A DNA stretch of 64,000 nt, taken from Flavobacterium album. GTDB taxonomy: Bacteria > Bacteroidota > Bacteroidia > Flavobacteriales > Flavobacteriaceae. The stretch is from NCBI RefSeq assembly GCF_003096035.1, contig NZ_CP029186.1, forward strand, positions 1,935,001-1,999,000, read 5' to 3'. The translations under genes were made by a program, and so were the position numbers. The first letter of the stretch is position 1. Every line of letters begins with the position of its first letter. The notes beneath the pieces were generated by a model, which ran no database searches, was not told where the DNA came from, and worked only from the letters and a program-made list of their open reading frames with translations. Shown in pieces: positions 36,355 through 44,970 of the stretch.

Positions 36355-36386
36355 TTGCTGTTTTAAAATTATATACAATATATTTG
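36355..36386 (+). promoter_or_regulatory. promoter of the cystathionine beta-synthase gene
   Basis: TTG (36355-36357), 21-nt spacer, TATATTTG (36379-36386). The short leader then contains a small hairpin GACCG-GATTG-CGGTC (36396-36410) before ATG 36425. Confidence 0.65.
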
Positions 36387-36424
36387 CATCGTTTTGACCG
36401 GATTGCGGTCGTAAAATAGTAAAA

Positions 36425-37786
36425 ATGAAATACGCAGAAAATATACTGGGCACCATAGGTAACACGCCGATGGTAAAGCTGAACAAGATAACCGAAGGCA
36501 TTGATGCTTTGGTTTTGGCAAAAGTAGAAACGTTCAATCCGGGTAACTCCGTTAAGGACAGGATGGCCGTAAAGATGATCGAGGATGCCGAAGCCGACGG
36601 GCGCCTGAAACCGGGTGGCACCATAATTGAAGGTACATCAGGCAATACCGGGATGGGGCTTGCTTTATGTGCTATCGTGAAAGGCTACAAGCTGATATGC
36701 GTTATCAGTGACAAGCAGTCCAAAGAAAAGATGGACATCCTTCGTGCCGTAGGTGCTAAGGTGGTGGTCTGCCCGACTGACGTGGAGCCGACCGACCCGC
36801 GTTCGTACTATTCAGTTTCGAAAAGGCTGGCAGAAGAAACGCCAAACTCATGGTATGTAAACCAGTATGATAACCTGAGCAATGCAAAAGCACACTACGA
36901 GCAGACCGGCCCGGAGATATGGGAACAGACGGAAGGCAAAATAACACACTTCGTAGTAGGTGTGGGTACTGGCGGAACTATTTCCGGTGTGGCTAAATAC
37001 CTGAAAGAAAAGAACCCCAATGTGAAGTGCTGGGGCATAGACACCTATGGCTCGGTATTCAAAAAATACCATGAAACAGGCATATTCGATGAGAATGAGA
37101 TCTATTCGTATATCACCGAAGGCATAGGGGAGGACATCCTTCCTAAGAATGTTGACTTCTCCCTTATCGATGGCTTTACAAAAGTGACCGATAAGGATGC
37201 AGCTGTTTACACCCGTAAGCTGGCATTGGAAGAAGGTATCTTTGTTGGTAACTCAGCAGGGGCGGCCATCAAAGGGCTATTACAGCTTAAAGATGAATTC
37301 AGGCCGGACGATGTAGTGGTGGTATTATTCCACGACAGTGGCAGCCGCTATGTCGGGAAAATGTTCAACGACGACTGGATGCGCGAGCGCGGTTTCCTTG
37401 ACGAGGAGATTACCAAAGCAGAAGACCTTATTAAAGACCATGCTGACAAACCGCTTGTTATTGTGCGTACCGAAGAGCTGGTAAGTCATGCTATCGAGCG
37501 CCTGCGCAAATACAAGATATCACAGATACCGGTTATCGATACCCACGGTTTCGTAGGCTCTGTAGATGAAACCGACCTGTTCCGCAGCTATGTGGAAGAC
37601 AAGGACATCGCCGAAAAGCCGATACGCGAAGTGATGGGCAAGCCTTACCCTATAGTACAGAAGAATACGTCTATTGAGGAGATATCAAAGCTCATCAACA
37701 AAGACAACCAGGCCGTACTGGTAGACCTCGGCAACGGCAAGCACCATATCATTACCAAGCACGATATTATAAGCTCGATAAAATAA
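36425..37786 (+). CDS. cystathionine beta-synthase (PLP enzyme with CBS pair)
   Basis: 453 aa. Fold-type II PLP domain (1-330): IGNTPMVKLN, PLP lysine K44 in NPGNSVKDRM, EGTSGNTGMGLAL and GVGTGGTISGVAKYL. A C-terminal pair of CBS domains (about 340-453: IRTEELVSHAIERLRKYKISQ; VMGKPYPIVQKNTSIEEIS) can bind adenosine ligands. The combination marks cystathionine beta-synthase (homocysteine plus serine to cystathionine) rather than plain cysteine synthase, which lacks CBS domains. Monocistronic, with its own promoter and a terminator shared with chrA. Exact substrate preference is inferred from family. Confidence 0.92.
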   Translation: MKYAENILGTIGNTPMVKLNKITEGIDALVLAKVETFNPGNSVKDRMAVKMIEDAEADGRLKPGGTIIEGTSGNTGMGLALCAIVKGYKLICVISDKQSKEKMDILRAVGAKVVVCPTDVEPTDPRSYYSVSKRLAEETPNSWYVNQYDNLSNAKAHYEQTGPEIWEQTEGKITHFVVGVGTGGTISGVAKYLKEKNPNVKCWGIDTYGSVFKKYHETGIFDENEIYSYITEGIGEDILPKNVDFSLIDGFTKVTDKDAAVYTRKLALEEGIFVGNSAGAAIKGLLQLKDEFRPDDVVVVLFHDSGSRYVGKMFNDDWMRERGFLDEEITKAEDLIKDHADKPLVIVRTEELVSHAIERLRKYKISQIPVIDTHGFVGSVDETDLFRSYVEDKDIAEKPIREVMGKPYPIVQKNTSIEEISKLINKDNQAVLVDLGNGKHHIITKHDIISSIK

Positions 37787-37791
37787 ACTTT

Positions 37792-37820
37792 GAAGCCTCG
37801 CAATGCGGGGCTTCTTTATT
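37792..37820. terminator. bidirectional terminator
   Basis: GAAGCCTCGCA / GCGGGGCTTC hairpin between the convergent cystathionine beta-synthase and chrA genes, followed by TTTATT. Confidence 0.8.
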
Positions 37821-38922
37821 AATGGAGTAACGAAAGGATATAGCCTGCAACGGAACCAAATACTATTATAAAAGCGCTGTTGAGTTTTGGAAATGTAAAT
37901 AGCAGGGCAAAACTAAGCACCAAAATGGCAGCTGTTTCCCATGACCTGATAGTTTCGTAAGCCATTTGCCAGCAGATGGCGGCAATAACAGCCACCGAAG
38001 CAACATTAACCGCACTAAGGAATAACGCAAAGCTCCGGGAGGTTTTCAGCTTGGAAACGATCCTGTTAAGCAGTGCAACAAATACAAATGACGGCAGGAA
38101 GATTCCAGCTGTTGCAGCCAGTGCTCCCGTTATCCCGTTTACCTGGTATCCTATGAAAGTTGCGGCAGAAAAGACAGGGCCCGGGGTAAATTGCCCTACT
38201 GCGATGGCATCTGTCAGCTGCTGCCGGGATATAATGCCTGGGACAACCAATTCGGCATCTATGAAGGCAAAGAGTACATAGCCGCTGCCGTATAATATTG
38301 CACCTATTTTTAAGAATGTAAAGAATAAGCCGGGGCTTCCCATTGCCGTTCCCGACAAAGGCAGCAGCGATAAGCTTCGGATTTTTTGGCGGGAGCTGCG
38401 GGATTTGTAAGCCATATACAGGAGTCCCGCTCCAAAAAGAATGATAATCTCATTAAACCCAAGTAAAGCCATTGCCAGGCAGGTAAAGCCCAGAATAACG
38501 AGTTCAGTATTTTTTGCCGAAGCTGTTGCCATTGGCCACACAGCACATAAAATGACCGCGATAATGGCCGGCTTTATTCCGTAAAGGTAGGGTTCAACTT
38601 CCGGGAGGGTGCCATAGTTTTTATACAGCCATGCTATGCATCCCGTAAGGATTATGGCAGGAAGGATAAAAAATAGCCCTGCGGCTACCAGCCCTTTTAC
38701 TCCGGCTCTTTCTTTTCCTAAATGAATCGCAAGTTCGGTACTGTTTGGCCCGGGAATAAGGTTTGTGGCTCCTACAAGGTCCATAAATGCCGAATCATCC
38801 ATCCATTTGCGTTTGGCTACAACTTCATGGCGCATCATAGCAATATGGGCTGCGGGACCGCCAAAAGCAGTAATGCCCAGCCTTGCAAATAATGCAATGG
38901 TTTCTTTAAGCCGGTGCTCCAT
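37819..38922 (-). CDS. chrA: chromate efflux transporter (CHR family)
   Basis: 367-aa inner-membrane protein with two homologous CHR halves. The first (about 8-180) has FARLGITAFGGPAAHIAMM and GATNLIPGPNSTELAIHLG; the second (about 205-367) has FLKIGAILYGSGYVLFAF and AIAVGQFTPGPVFSAATFIGY. These are the paired signatures of bidomain ChrA, which exports chromate, although many members probably move other anions. Its first 17 bp overlap the end of the DoxX gene on the same strand, so the two are co-transcribed. Confidence 0.9.
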   Translation of the reverse strand: MEHRLKETIALFARLGITAFGGPAAHIAMMRHEVVAKRKWMDDSAFMDLVGATNLIPGPNSTELAIHLGKERAGVKGLVAAGLFFILPAIILTGCIAWLYKNYGTLPEVEPYLYGIKPAIIAVILCAVWPMATASAKNTELVILGFTCLAMALLGFNEIIILFGAGLLYMAYKSRSSRQKIRSLSLLPLSGTAMGSPGLFFTFLKIGAILYGSGYVLFAFIDAELVVPGIISRQQLTDAIAVGQFTPGPVFSAATFIGYQVNGITGALAATAGIFLPSFVFVALLNRIVSKLKTSRSFALFLSAVNVASVAVIAAICWQMAYETIRSWETAAILVLSFALLFTFPKLNSAFIIVFGSVAGYILSLLH

Positions 38923-39355
38923 TCGTATTACGCGTTGTAGTGACCGCCTTATCTACAGACCATCTTCCACCTCCTTTTATTAATAAAAAAATGCTTCCCA
39001 AAAGCATCGACCAGTCGGTCCTGCTGCCGTGGAGGAGTTCCCAAAATCCTTCATTGGCATACACTTCCGACTTGGTAGTAGCAAATGCCACCAGCATAAT
39101 AACGGCCAGCGGGATATTGGCGAGGCGGGTAAGCAATCCTGTGATTACCAGAATTCCGCAGGCAATTTCAAACGAACCCACCAATGTCCCCAGCATATCG
39201 GGCTCCGGAAAACCGATCTTTTCAAAGCGCCCGGCTCCCCTTAGCTCGGGAAACAGGAATTTTTGTATGCCTTCCGAAAGGAACACCGCACCAACGATCA
39301 TCCGGATAATTATCGTTGTTTTGGAATTATCAGTTGTAAGGTAAGGGAATTTCAT
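38906..39355 (-). CDS. DoxX family membrane protein
   Basis: 149 aa with four hydrophobic segments (about 15-33, 62-82, 84-103, 117-133). RMIVGAVFLSEGIQKFLFP and GSFEIACGILVITGLLTRLANIPLAVIM are typical of the DoxX/DoxD-like family of small membrane proteins, which may take part in quinone-linked or redox reactions; no specific role is established. First gene of the two-gene operon with chrA (17-bp overlap). A near-consensus promoter lies upstream. Confidence 0.88.
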   Translation of the reverse strand: MKFPYLTTDNSKTTIIIRMIVGAVFLSEGIQKFLFPELRGAGRFEKIGFPEPDMLGTLVGSFEIACGILVITGLLTRLANIPLAVIMLVAFATTKSEVYANEGFWELLHGSRTDWSMLLGSIFLLIKGGGRWSVDKAVTTTRNTNGAPA

Positions 39356-39374
39356 AAAAAGAAATTTAGATTCA

Positions 39375-39382
39375 GAAAGATA
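39375..39382 (-). promoter_or_regulatory. near-consensus -7 box of the doxX-chrA operon
   Basis: Minus-strand TATCTTTC (one mismatch to TAnnTTTG) with TTG 20 nt upstream. Confidence 0.45.
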
Positions 39383-39440
39383 CTATTATGTAAAGAATTA
39401 TACAATACTCAACCTGAAGGATGCTTATAAAAATCTTGAT

Positions 39441-39448
39441 TATCTTTG
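39441..39448 (+). promoter_or_regulatory. -7 box TATCTTTG of the exonuclease gene
   Basis: TAnnTTTG match 18 bp before ATG 39467. The alternative TTG start at 39446 lies inside the box. Confidence 0.65.
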
Positions 39449-39466
39449 CCAAAGATTTATTGCTCC

Positions 39467-39979
39467 ATGAACTTCACTGCCATAGACTTCGAGACTGCCA
39501 CCGGATACCCCCACAGTGCCTGCGCCGTGGGTATCGTGACCGTTGAGGATGGTATCATCACCGAGGAATATTACACCCTCATCCAGCCGCCGGATAACGA
39601 ATACTGGTACCGCAACATCATGGTGCATGGCATAAAGCCGATTGAAACGCTTAACATCCCCACATTCGACATGCTGTTTCCCGAAATAAGCAAAAGACTT
39701 TTTGGCCGGAAAATCGTGGCCCACAATGAATCCTTCGACCGCAATGTGCTGATGAAAACCATGAGTTGGTACGGCCTCTATTACGATGAGCTCGAAATAG
39801 CCGACCGCTGGGAATGCACCTGCAAAATATACCGTGCCAAGGGTTATCCCAAAGCCAACCTAAAATACTGCAGTGACCGCAACGGCATACAGCTCAACCA
39901 CCACGAAGCCCTGAGCGACGCAAGAGCCTGCGCTAAGTTGTACCTCCTTCATGACGGGCAGGTGAAGCTAAAGGTGTGA
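39467..39979 (+). CDS. DEDDh 3'-5' exonuclease
   Basis: About 170 aa, a single DnaQ/RNase T-type exonuclease domain. Active-site residues: AIDFETATG (Asp, Glu), the Asp in AHNESFDRNVL and HHEALSDARA (His and Asp of ExoIII). Cytoplasmic. Without attached domains it could trim DNA or RNA; it resembles the stand-alone proofreading-like exonucleases of Firmicutes and Bacteroidota, not the dnaQ subunit specifically. Start ATG 39467 (MNFTAIDFET) is set by the promoter. Confidence 0.9.
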   Translation: MNFTAIDFETATGYPHSACAVGIVTVEDGIITEEYYTLIQPPDNEYWYRNIMVHGIKPIETLNIPTFDMLFPEISKRLFGRKIVAHNESFDRNVLMKTMSWYGLYYDELEIADRWECTCKIYRAKGYPKANLKYCSDRNGIQLNHHEALSDARACAKLYLLHDGQVKLKV

Positions 39980-39981
39980 TA

Positions 39982-39989
39982 TACTTTTG
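39982..39989 (+). promoter_or_regulatory. -7 box TACTTTTG of the T9SS gene
   Basis: TAnnTTTG match immediately after the exonuclease stop codon, leaving a leader of about 70 nt before ATG 40062. Confidence 0.55.
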
Positions 39990-40061
39990 TTTTTTTTTAT
40001 TTTATTCTACGCAACCTTTTCCAATTACCGCGACTATAGAATAAATAAACCCAAAAATACC

Positions 40062-42347
40062 ATGAAAAGCACTTTACTCTTTTTAATGCTGCTGCTGTCC
40101 GGGATAGCAGGCGCACAGATCGTGAATATACCGGATGTTGCTTTTAAAAATGCTCTTTTAACAGGAGATGATATTATAGCAAAGAATAGTACAGGAAATA
40201 GTATCGTTATTAATGCCAACGGTGATGGCGAAGTACAGATGAGTGAAGCCCTTGCTGTTTGGGAAATGACTATCACCAATAATTATGATGGCGTGAGCAT
40301 TCAGGGAATTGAAGCTTTCTCAAATTTAAGGACGCTAACACTAGACTATCTTTATAATGTCATTGTGCTTAACCTTACAGGACTCTCAAATCTTGAACAT
40401 TTGAGTATTGCTTATTTTGGTGGTGATGAAATTAATATTGACGGGCTTTCTAATTTAAAAAGCCTTTTCATTGAAAATGCATTTTATGCTGATATATCTA
40501 ACGTTGGATTATCCAGCCTCACGGACTTACAGGTCAATTATTCGGCTATGAACATCGATATGACACAGTTACCGGCTATTGAAAGAGTACAAATGGCTGA
40601 ATCAGACCAAAGAATTTGTAATTTTTCAGGGTGCACGAACCTACAGCTCCTTAAAATGGAACATGCCTATGGACTACAATCAATTACATTAGGCGATAAA
40701 CCGTTCTTGGCCGAACTGCTACTTGATAATGATGGGAATGATGCCAATCTTACCTCAATAGATATTAGCGGATGTACAGCACTTACCCGGCTAAACATTT
40801 ATTATGACAATCCTATTATTCAACAGGGTGTTCGTTACCTCAATTTGAAAAATGGAGTTACGGAATATGAATCTTTTTCTGTGGTAATAAATACTCTTGA
40901 GATGTTTCCTGTTTATGTCTGTGTTGAAGAAGGAATGGAAGGCTTAATAACAACAACTGCGCAATCAGGCCAGTATACGCAGATCAGCACCTACTGCTCC
41001 TTTACCCCTGGCGGCGATTATAATACAATTGCAGGTAATCTCACTTTCGACAACAACAACAATGGCTGCGATGGAAATGATGCCTATACCGGCTTTGTTC
41101 GGCTCAATATCGATAATGGCCTTGAGCAGCTAAGTACATTCACGGCTTCCGGTCACTATAACTTTTTTACCCAGGCAGGTACTTATACACTAACCCCGCA
41201 ACTGGAAAACGACTGGTTTACCGTAACACCTCCTATGGCAGCTATTACACAGGAAGTGGTTGATAACAGCACTACTACCCAAAATTTCTGTGTTACTGCC
41301 GACGGTGTGCATCCCGATGTAGAGGTCGTAATAACACCGTTATGGAATGCCCAGCCCGGCTTTGATGCCTATTATAAAATAATTTACCGAAACAAAGGCA
41401 ACCAAACCCTTTCCGGTGCTATAACCCTCAATTATTATGACAATGTTTTGGATTATGTGGGAGCATACCCCGCAGAAACTTCTTCAGCAACAGGCACACT
41501 CTCGTGGAACTATAGTGACCTGCTGCCTTTTGAAAGCCGCACTGTATTTGTCACTTTTAATCTGAACGGCCCAATGGAAACACCTGCGGTAAATATTGAT
41601 GATGTGCTGGCATTCTCGGCATCGGTAACATCCGCAACAAGCGATGAAAACCCTGCCGATAATACATTTGTATTAAACCAAATAGTTACTGGCTCCTTCG
41701 ACCCCAACGACATCACCTGCCTAGAAGGCCACAGTGTTTTCCCGGACAGGATAGGCGACTACCTCCACTACAATATCAATTTTGAGAATACCGGTACAGC
41801 ACCGGCAACTTTTATTGTGGTAAAAGACAATATCGACGAAACAAAATTCGATATTAGCTCTTTGCAATTAATGGACGCTTCCCATGCTATACATACAAGG
41901 ATCAAAGGCAACAAAGTGGAATTCATTTTCGACAACATCAACCTTGGCCCGGAAGAAAAAGGCAATGTAACCTTCAAGATAAAAACAAAGAGTACGCTAC
42001 AGGTAAATGACGACGTGACTCAGCAGGCCGATATCTTCTTCGATTACAACTGGCCAATACAGACTAATGAAGCGACAACAACTTTCGAAGTTTTGAGCCG
42101 CGGTGATTTTGCAAAGGATAATTCGGTAAAAGTATATCCCAATCCGGTTAAGGACATTGTAACCATATCAGCCAATTCCAATATAAAATCAATACAGTTG
42201 TACGATATCCAGGGCAGGTTGCTGCAGTCGGCAACCGCAAATGATGTTCATACAACGATTGACCTTTCATCAAGGGCCTCAGGAATATATTTTGTAAAAG
42301 TGCTCACGGATAAAGGCATAAAAGTAGAGAAGGCAGTAAAGGAGTAA
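40062..42347 (+). CDS. T9SS-sorted protein with LRR-like and DUF7619-type domains
   Basis: About 761 aa from ATG 40062, which gives a clean signal peptide (LLLSGIAGAQ); a frame opening at 39987 overlaps the promoter. The N-terminal half has leucine-rich-repeat-like blocks (IEAFSNLRTLTLDYLYN, LTGLSNLEHLSIAYF, GLSNLKSLFIEN). A beta-sandwich follows around 330, then a conserved segment beginning SFDPNDITCLEG ... IGDYLHYNINFENTGTAPA of the DUF7619 type. The tail (VYPNPVKDIVTIS ... ASGIYFVKVLTDKGIKVEKAV) is a type A sorting domain. Surface or secreted; binding role likely, function unknown. Ends at a strong terminator. Confidence 0.88.
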   Translation: MKSTLLFLMLLLSGIAGAQIVNIPDVAFKNALLTGDDIIAKNSTGNSIVINANGDGEVQMSEALAVWEMTITNNYDGVSIQGIEAFSNLRTLTLDYLYNVIVLNLTGLSNLEHLSIAYFGGDEINIDGLSNLKSLFIENAFYADISNVGLSSLTDLQVNYSAMNIDMTQLPAIERVQMAESDQRICNFSGCTNLQLLKMEHAYGLQSITLGDKPFLAELLLDNDGNDANLTSIDISGCTALTRLNIYYDNPIIQQGVRYLNLKNGVTEYESFSVVINTLEMFPVYVCVEEGMEGLITTTAQSGQYTQISTYCSFTPGGDYNTIAGNLTFDNNNNGCDGNDAYTGFVRLNIDNGLEQLSTFTASGHYNFFTQAGTYTLTPQLENDWFTVTPPMAAITQEVVDNSTTTQNFCVTADGVHPDVEVVITPLWNAQPGFDAYYKIIYRNKGNQTLSGAITLNYYDNVLDYVGAYPAETSSATGTLSWNYSDLLPFESRTVFVTFNLNGPMETPAVNIDDVLAFSASVTSATSDENPADNTFVLNQIVTGSFDPNDITCLEGHSVFPDRIGDYLHYNINFENTGTAPATFIVVKDNIDETKFDISSLQLMDASHAIHTRIKGNKVEFIFDNINLGPEEKGNVTFKIKTKSTLQVNDDVTQQADIFFDYNWPIQTNEATTTFEVLSRGDFAKDNSVKVYPNPVKDIVTISANSNIKSIQLYDIQGRLLQSATANDVHTTIDLSSRASGIYFVKVLTDKGIKVEKAVKE

Positions 42348-42364
42348 GGCTTTGTTGCCCAACC

Positions 42365-42393
42365 AAACCGGTACAATCGTACCGGTTTTTTTT
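42365..42393 (+). terminator. terminator after the T9SS LRR-like gene
   Basis: Perfect stem AAACCGGTAC / GTACCGGTTT, AATC loop, T run. Confidence 0.95.
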
Positions 42394-42411
42394 GTCACAC
42401 CGATAAATATT

Positions 42412-42419
42412 TAGATTTG
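42412..42419 (+). promoter_or_regulatory. -7 box TAGATTTG of the DUF2851 gene
   Basis: TAnnTTTG match 45 bp before ATG 42465. Confidence 0.55.
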
Positions 42420-42464
42420 TGTAATTCATGGCAAAATCCTTACTTTAGTAATTATTTACACGCC

Positions 42465-43736
42465 ATGAAAGAAGATTTTTTACACCACGTTTGGCACTAT
42501 AAAAAATTCAGCATCCACGGATTGAAAACCGTGCAGGGTGAAGACATCGAGATACTAAACGCCGGGCAGTACCTGCAGCAGACCGGCCCGGATTTCTTCA
42601 ACGCGCAGATCGTTATAGGCGGGCAAAAATGGGCAGGCAATGTGGAGATACACCTCCGGTCGTCCGACTGGTACCTGCACAGCCACGAAAACGATCCTAA
42701 TTATGACAATGTCGTGCTGCACGTAGTCTGGGATCACGATACCCAGGTACTGCGAAAGGACAACTCTGAAATTCCAGTGCTGGAGCTAAAGCATTATACC
42801 GACCCGAAGCTGCTCGAAAGCTATAATGCCCTGGCCGCCGCCAAAACCTGGATATACTGCGAAAAGGAACTGGAAACTATGAATTCCTTTATACTTGAGA
42901 ATTGGAAAGAGCGCTTGTTCTTCGAGCGCCTCGAACGCAAAGCCGCACCTATAATACAACTGGCACAAGAGACCGGCAACGACTGGGAAGCCGTACTCTT
43001 CTGTTTCCTTGCTAAAAATTTCGGGCTTAATACCAATGGCAATGCATTTTATGCAATAGCGGGCTCCCTGCCTTTTGCTTTAGTTCGTAAAGAAAGCTTT
43101 GATGCCGGAAACCTTGAAGCGCTTTTCTTTGGAAGGGCCGGACTGCTGGATGGCGATCCCGAGGATGTGTATCCGCTTGACCTGAAAGCCCGATTTGAGT
43201 ACATGAGCAACAAGCACCAATTGCAGCGGGTACATATTGACAACCTGGAATTTTTCAGGCACCGCCCCGATAATTTCCCTACTATACGATTGTCGCAGTT
43301 TGCCGCGCTATACAATGCCCATCAAAACCTCTTTTCCAAAATAATCAATTGTGCCACGGTTGAAGAGATTTATAAAGTATTTGAAGTGCAGGCATCGGCC
43401 TACTGGCAATCGCATTATACCTTCGATAAAGAAAGCACTAAAAAACGAAAAGCGCTTACCGCATCATTTATCGACCTTATTATCATCAACACGGTAATCC
43501 CTTTTCGTTTTGCATATGCCAAAAGCACGGGGAAAGAGGTTAGCGAAGAGCTTGTGGCGCTTCTGCAGGCCGTAGCGCCCGAGAAGAACGCAATTGTAGA
43601 TAAGTTCCGGTCGTTTAAAGTCACTGCTGGATCAGCCTACGATACCCAGTCGCTCCTTCAGCTCCGCAACGAATATTGCTCCCGCAAGCGCTGCATGCAA
43701 TGTGCCCTGGGACTGGAACTTTTAAAAAGCAATTGA
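42465..43736 (+). CDS. DUF2851 family protein
   Basis: About 423 aa, soluble, no signal. The N-terminus MKEDFLHHVWHYKKF, then LQQTGPDFFNAQI, WAGNVEIHLRSSDWYLHSHENDPNYDNVVLHVVWDHD is the hallmark of DUF2851, found almost only in Bacteroidota. The C-terminus carries a cysteine cluster EYCSRKRCMQCALG (last 20 residues) that may bind a metal. The Asp/Glu/Lys pattern in the first 120 residues recalls restriction-endonuclease-like folds, but that is a guess. Start ATG 42465 is chosen since the earlier frame overlaps the -7 box. Function unknown. Confidence 0.85.
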   Translation: MKEDFLHHVWHYKKFSIHGLKTVQGEDIEILNAGQYLQQTGPDFFNAQIVIGGQKWAGNVEIHLRSSDWYLHSHENDPNYDNVVLHVVWDHDTQVLRKDNSEIPVLELKHYTDPKLLESYNALAAAKTWIYCEKELETMNSFILENWKERLFFERLERKAAPIIQLAQETGNDWEAVLFCFLAKNFGLNTNGNAFYAIAGSLPFALVRKESFDAGNLEALFFGRAGLLDGDPEDVYPLDLKARFEYMSNKHQLQRVHIDNLEFFRHRPDNFPTIRLSQFAALYNAHQNLFSKIINCATVEEIYKVFEVQASAYWQSHYTFDKESTKKRKALTASFIDLIIINTVIPFRFAYAKSTGKEVSEELVALLQAVAPEKNAIVDKFRSFKVTAGSAYDTQSLLQLRNEYCSRKRCMQCALGLELLKSN

Positions 43737-43745
43737 TTTTATTAC

Positions 43746-43753
43746 TACTTTTG
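43746..43753 (+). promoter_or_regulatory. -7 box TACTTTTG of the PspC gene
   Basis: TAnnTTTG match 51 bp before ATG 43805. Confidence 0.6.
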
Positions 43754-43804
43754 AAGCAATTCAGTTGGAGTGAGCAACCTTAAACTTTAAACCTGAAACA
43801 AATA

Positions 43805-44032
43805 ATGAAAATCATAACTGATATCAGGCACTTTTTCGAAAAGCATGGCTTTGAAGTGTCGCAGCGCCTTGCCGACAGGCTGGGCATGCGCGCTACCAAC
43901 GTACGTCTGTTTTTCATCTACATATCCTTCGTAACGGTAGGGCTGTGGTTTGGCGTTTACCTTACGCTCGCTTTCTGGCTGAAACTAAAGGACATGATCT
44001 ATACAAAAAGGAGCTCTGTTTTCGATCTTTAG
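43805..44032 (+). CDS. PspC domain-containing small membrane protein
   Basis: 75 aa. RHFFEKHGFEVSQRLADRLGMRATNVRLFFIYISFVTVG is the PspC pattern: an amphipathic N-terminus then a transmembrane helix (about 34-57). PspC-type proteins sense or stabilise the membrane under stress in other bacteria; here there is no pspA or pspB neighbour. It precedes the HhH protein gene by 16 bp and is probably co-transcribed with it. Confidence 0.85.
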   Translation: MKIITDIRHFFEKHGFEVSQRLADRLGMRATNVRLFFIYISFVTVGLWFGVYLTLAFWLKLKDMIYTKRSSVFDL

Positions 44033-44048
44033 TTAATCGCAGGTGTAC

Positions 44049-44960
44049 ATGAAGCCATTTAATTTTCTTTTGCAATTTTCTTCCGGGCAGCGAAAAGGCA
44101 TCGTGGCATTGTTTTTGTTGGTCATTGTTTTCCAGGCAATTTATTTTATAGTGGCTTCAGTTGATTTTTCAGATGAAAAAACACGATCCGCTGAAGAAAA
44201 AGAATGGCTTGCGCTTCAGCCCGAAATCGACGCCCTCAAATCTAAAAAAGCTGTAGGCGGCAAAGACTCAATTTATCCCTTCAATCCTAATTTCATTTCC
44301 GATTACAAAGGCTACACCCTGGGTATGTCCGCTGCAGAGATCGACAGGCTGCACGCTTTCAGGAAAACAGGTAAGTTCATCAACTCTCCCGACGACTTCA
44401 GGAAAGTCACTAAAGTATCCGACAGCTTGCTCGCAAAGCTGGCGCCATACTTTAAATTCCCGGATTGGGTCAATAAGAAAGAGAACGCTCCTGAACACGA
44501 AAATCGTGCTTTCGGAGAAAAGGAAACCAAACCTGCTTATAGTAAAGAAGAAAAGAAGGTTGCCCAATTGGATATCAACGCAGCATTGGAGGAAGACCTT
44601 GTAAAAGTCTATGGGATAGGTCCTTACTTCGCTAAGAAAATTTTGCGTTATCGCGCCGATCTTGGCGCCTTCGTAAGCATGGACCAAATGGAAGATATAG
44701 GCGATCTTTCCCCCGAAGCTGTTGCCGGCCTGAAGAAAAATTTTAAGGTTGGCGCGGCGCCCGATGTCAATAAAATCAATGTGAATACCGCTTCTTTACA
44801 GCAGTTGTCCCGGTTTTCATACTTTAATAGAAATCTTGCCAAAGCGATACTCACCCGTAGAAGCATGAATGGTAAAATCGCCAACATTGAAGAATTGTCA
44901 AAAATTAATGATTTTCCTGTTGATAAAATAAAAATAATTGCTCTATATTTGGAATTCTAA
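44049..44960 (+). CDS. membrane-anchored helix-hairpin-helix protein (ComEA-like)
   Basis: About 303 aa from ATG 44049. An N-terminal transmembrane segment (about 17-38: IVALFLLVIVFQAIYFIVA) anchors it; the remainder contains three helix-hairpin-helix units: LHAFRKTGKFINSPDDF (about 100-135), DINAALEEDLVKVYGIGPYFAKKIL (about 175-230) and NVNTASLQQLSRFSYFNRNLAKAIL (about 242-300). Such tandem HhH motifs bind DNA without sequence preference, as in the competence protein ComEA, but this protein is longer and there is no competence cluster here. Its last codons contain the promoter of the next gene. Confidence 0.85.
   Translation: MKPFNFLLQFSSGQRKGIVALFLLVIVFQAIYFIVASVDFSDEKTRSAEEKEWLALQPEIDALKSKKAVGGKDSIYPFNPNFISDYKGYTLGMSAAEIDRLHAFRKTGKFINSPDDFRKVTKVSDSLLAKLAPYFKFPDWVNKKENAPEHENRAFGEKETKPAYSKEEKKVAQLDINAALEEDLVKVYGIGPYFAKKILRYRADLGAFVSMDQMEDIGDLSPEAVAGLKKNFKVGAAPDVNKINVNTASLQQLSRFSYFNRNLAKAILTRRSMNGKIANIEELSKINDFPVDKIKIIALYLEF
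44944..44951 (+). promoter_or_regulatory. -7 box TATATTTG of the acyl-CoA dehydrogenase
   Basis: TAnnTTTG match inside the last codons of the HhH gene, 19 bp before ATG 44971. Confidence 0.55.
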
Positions 44961-44970
44961 AATTACAGAC

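Noticed and set aside
36396-36410. Riboswitch before the cystathionine beta-synthase gene
   Set aside because: Only a 5-bp hairpin in a leader of about 35 nt; too small for an S-box or similar element.
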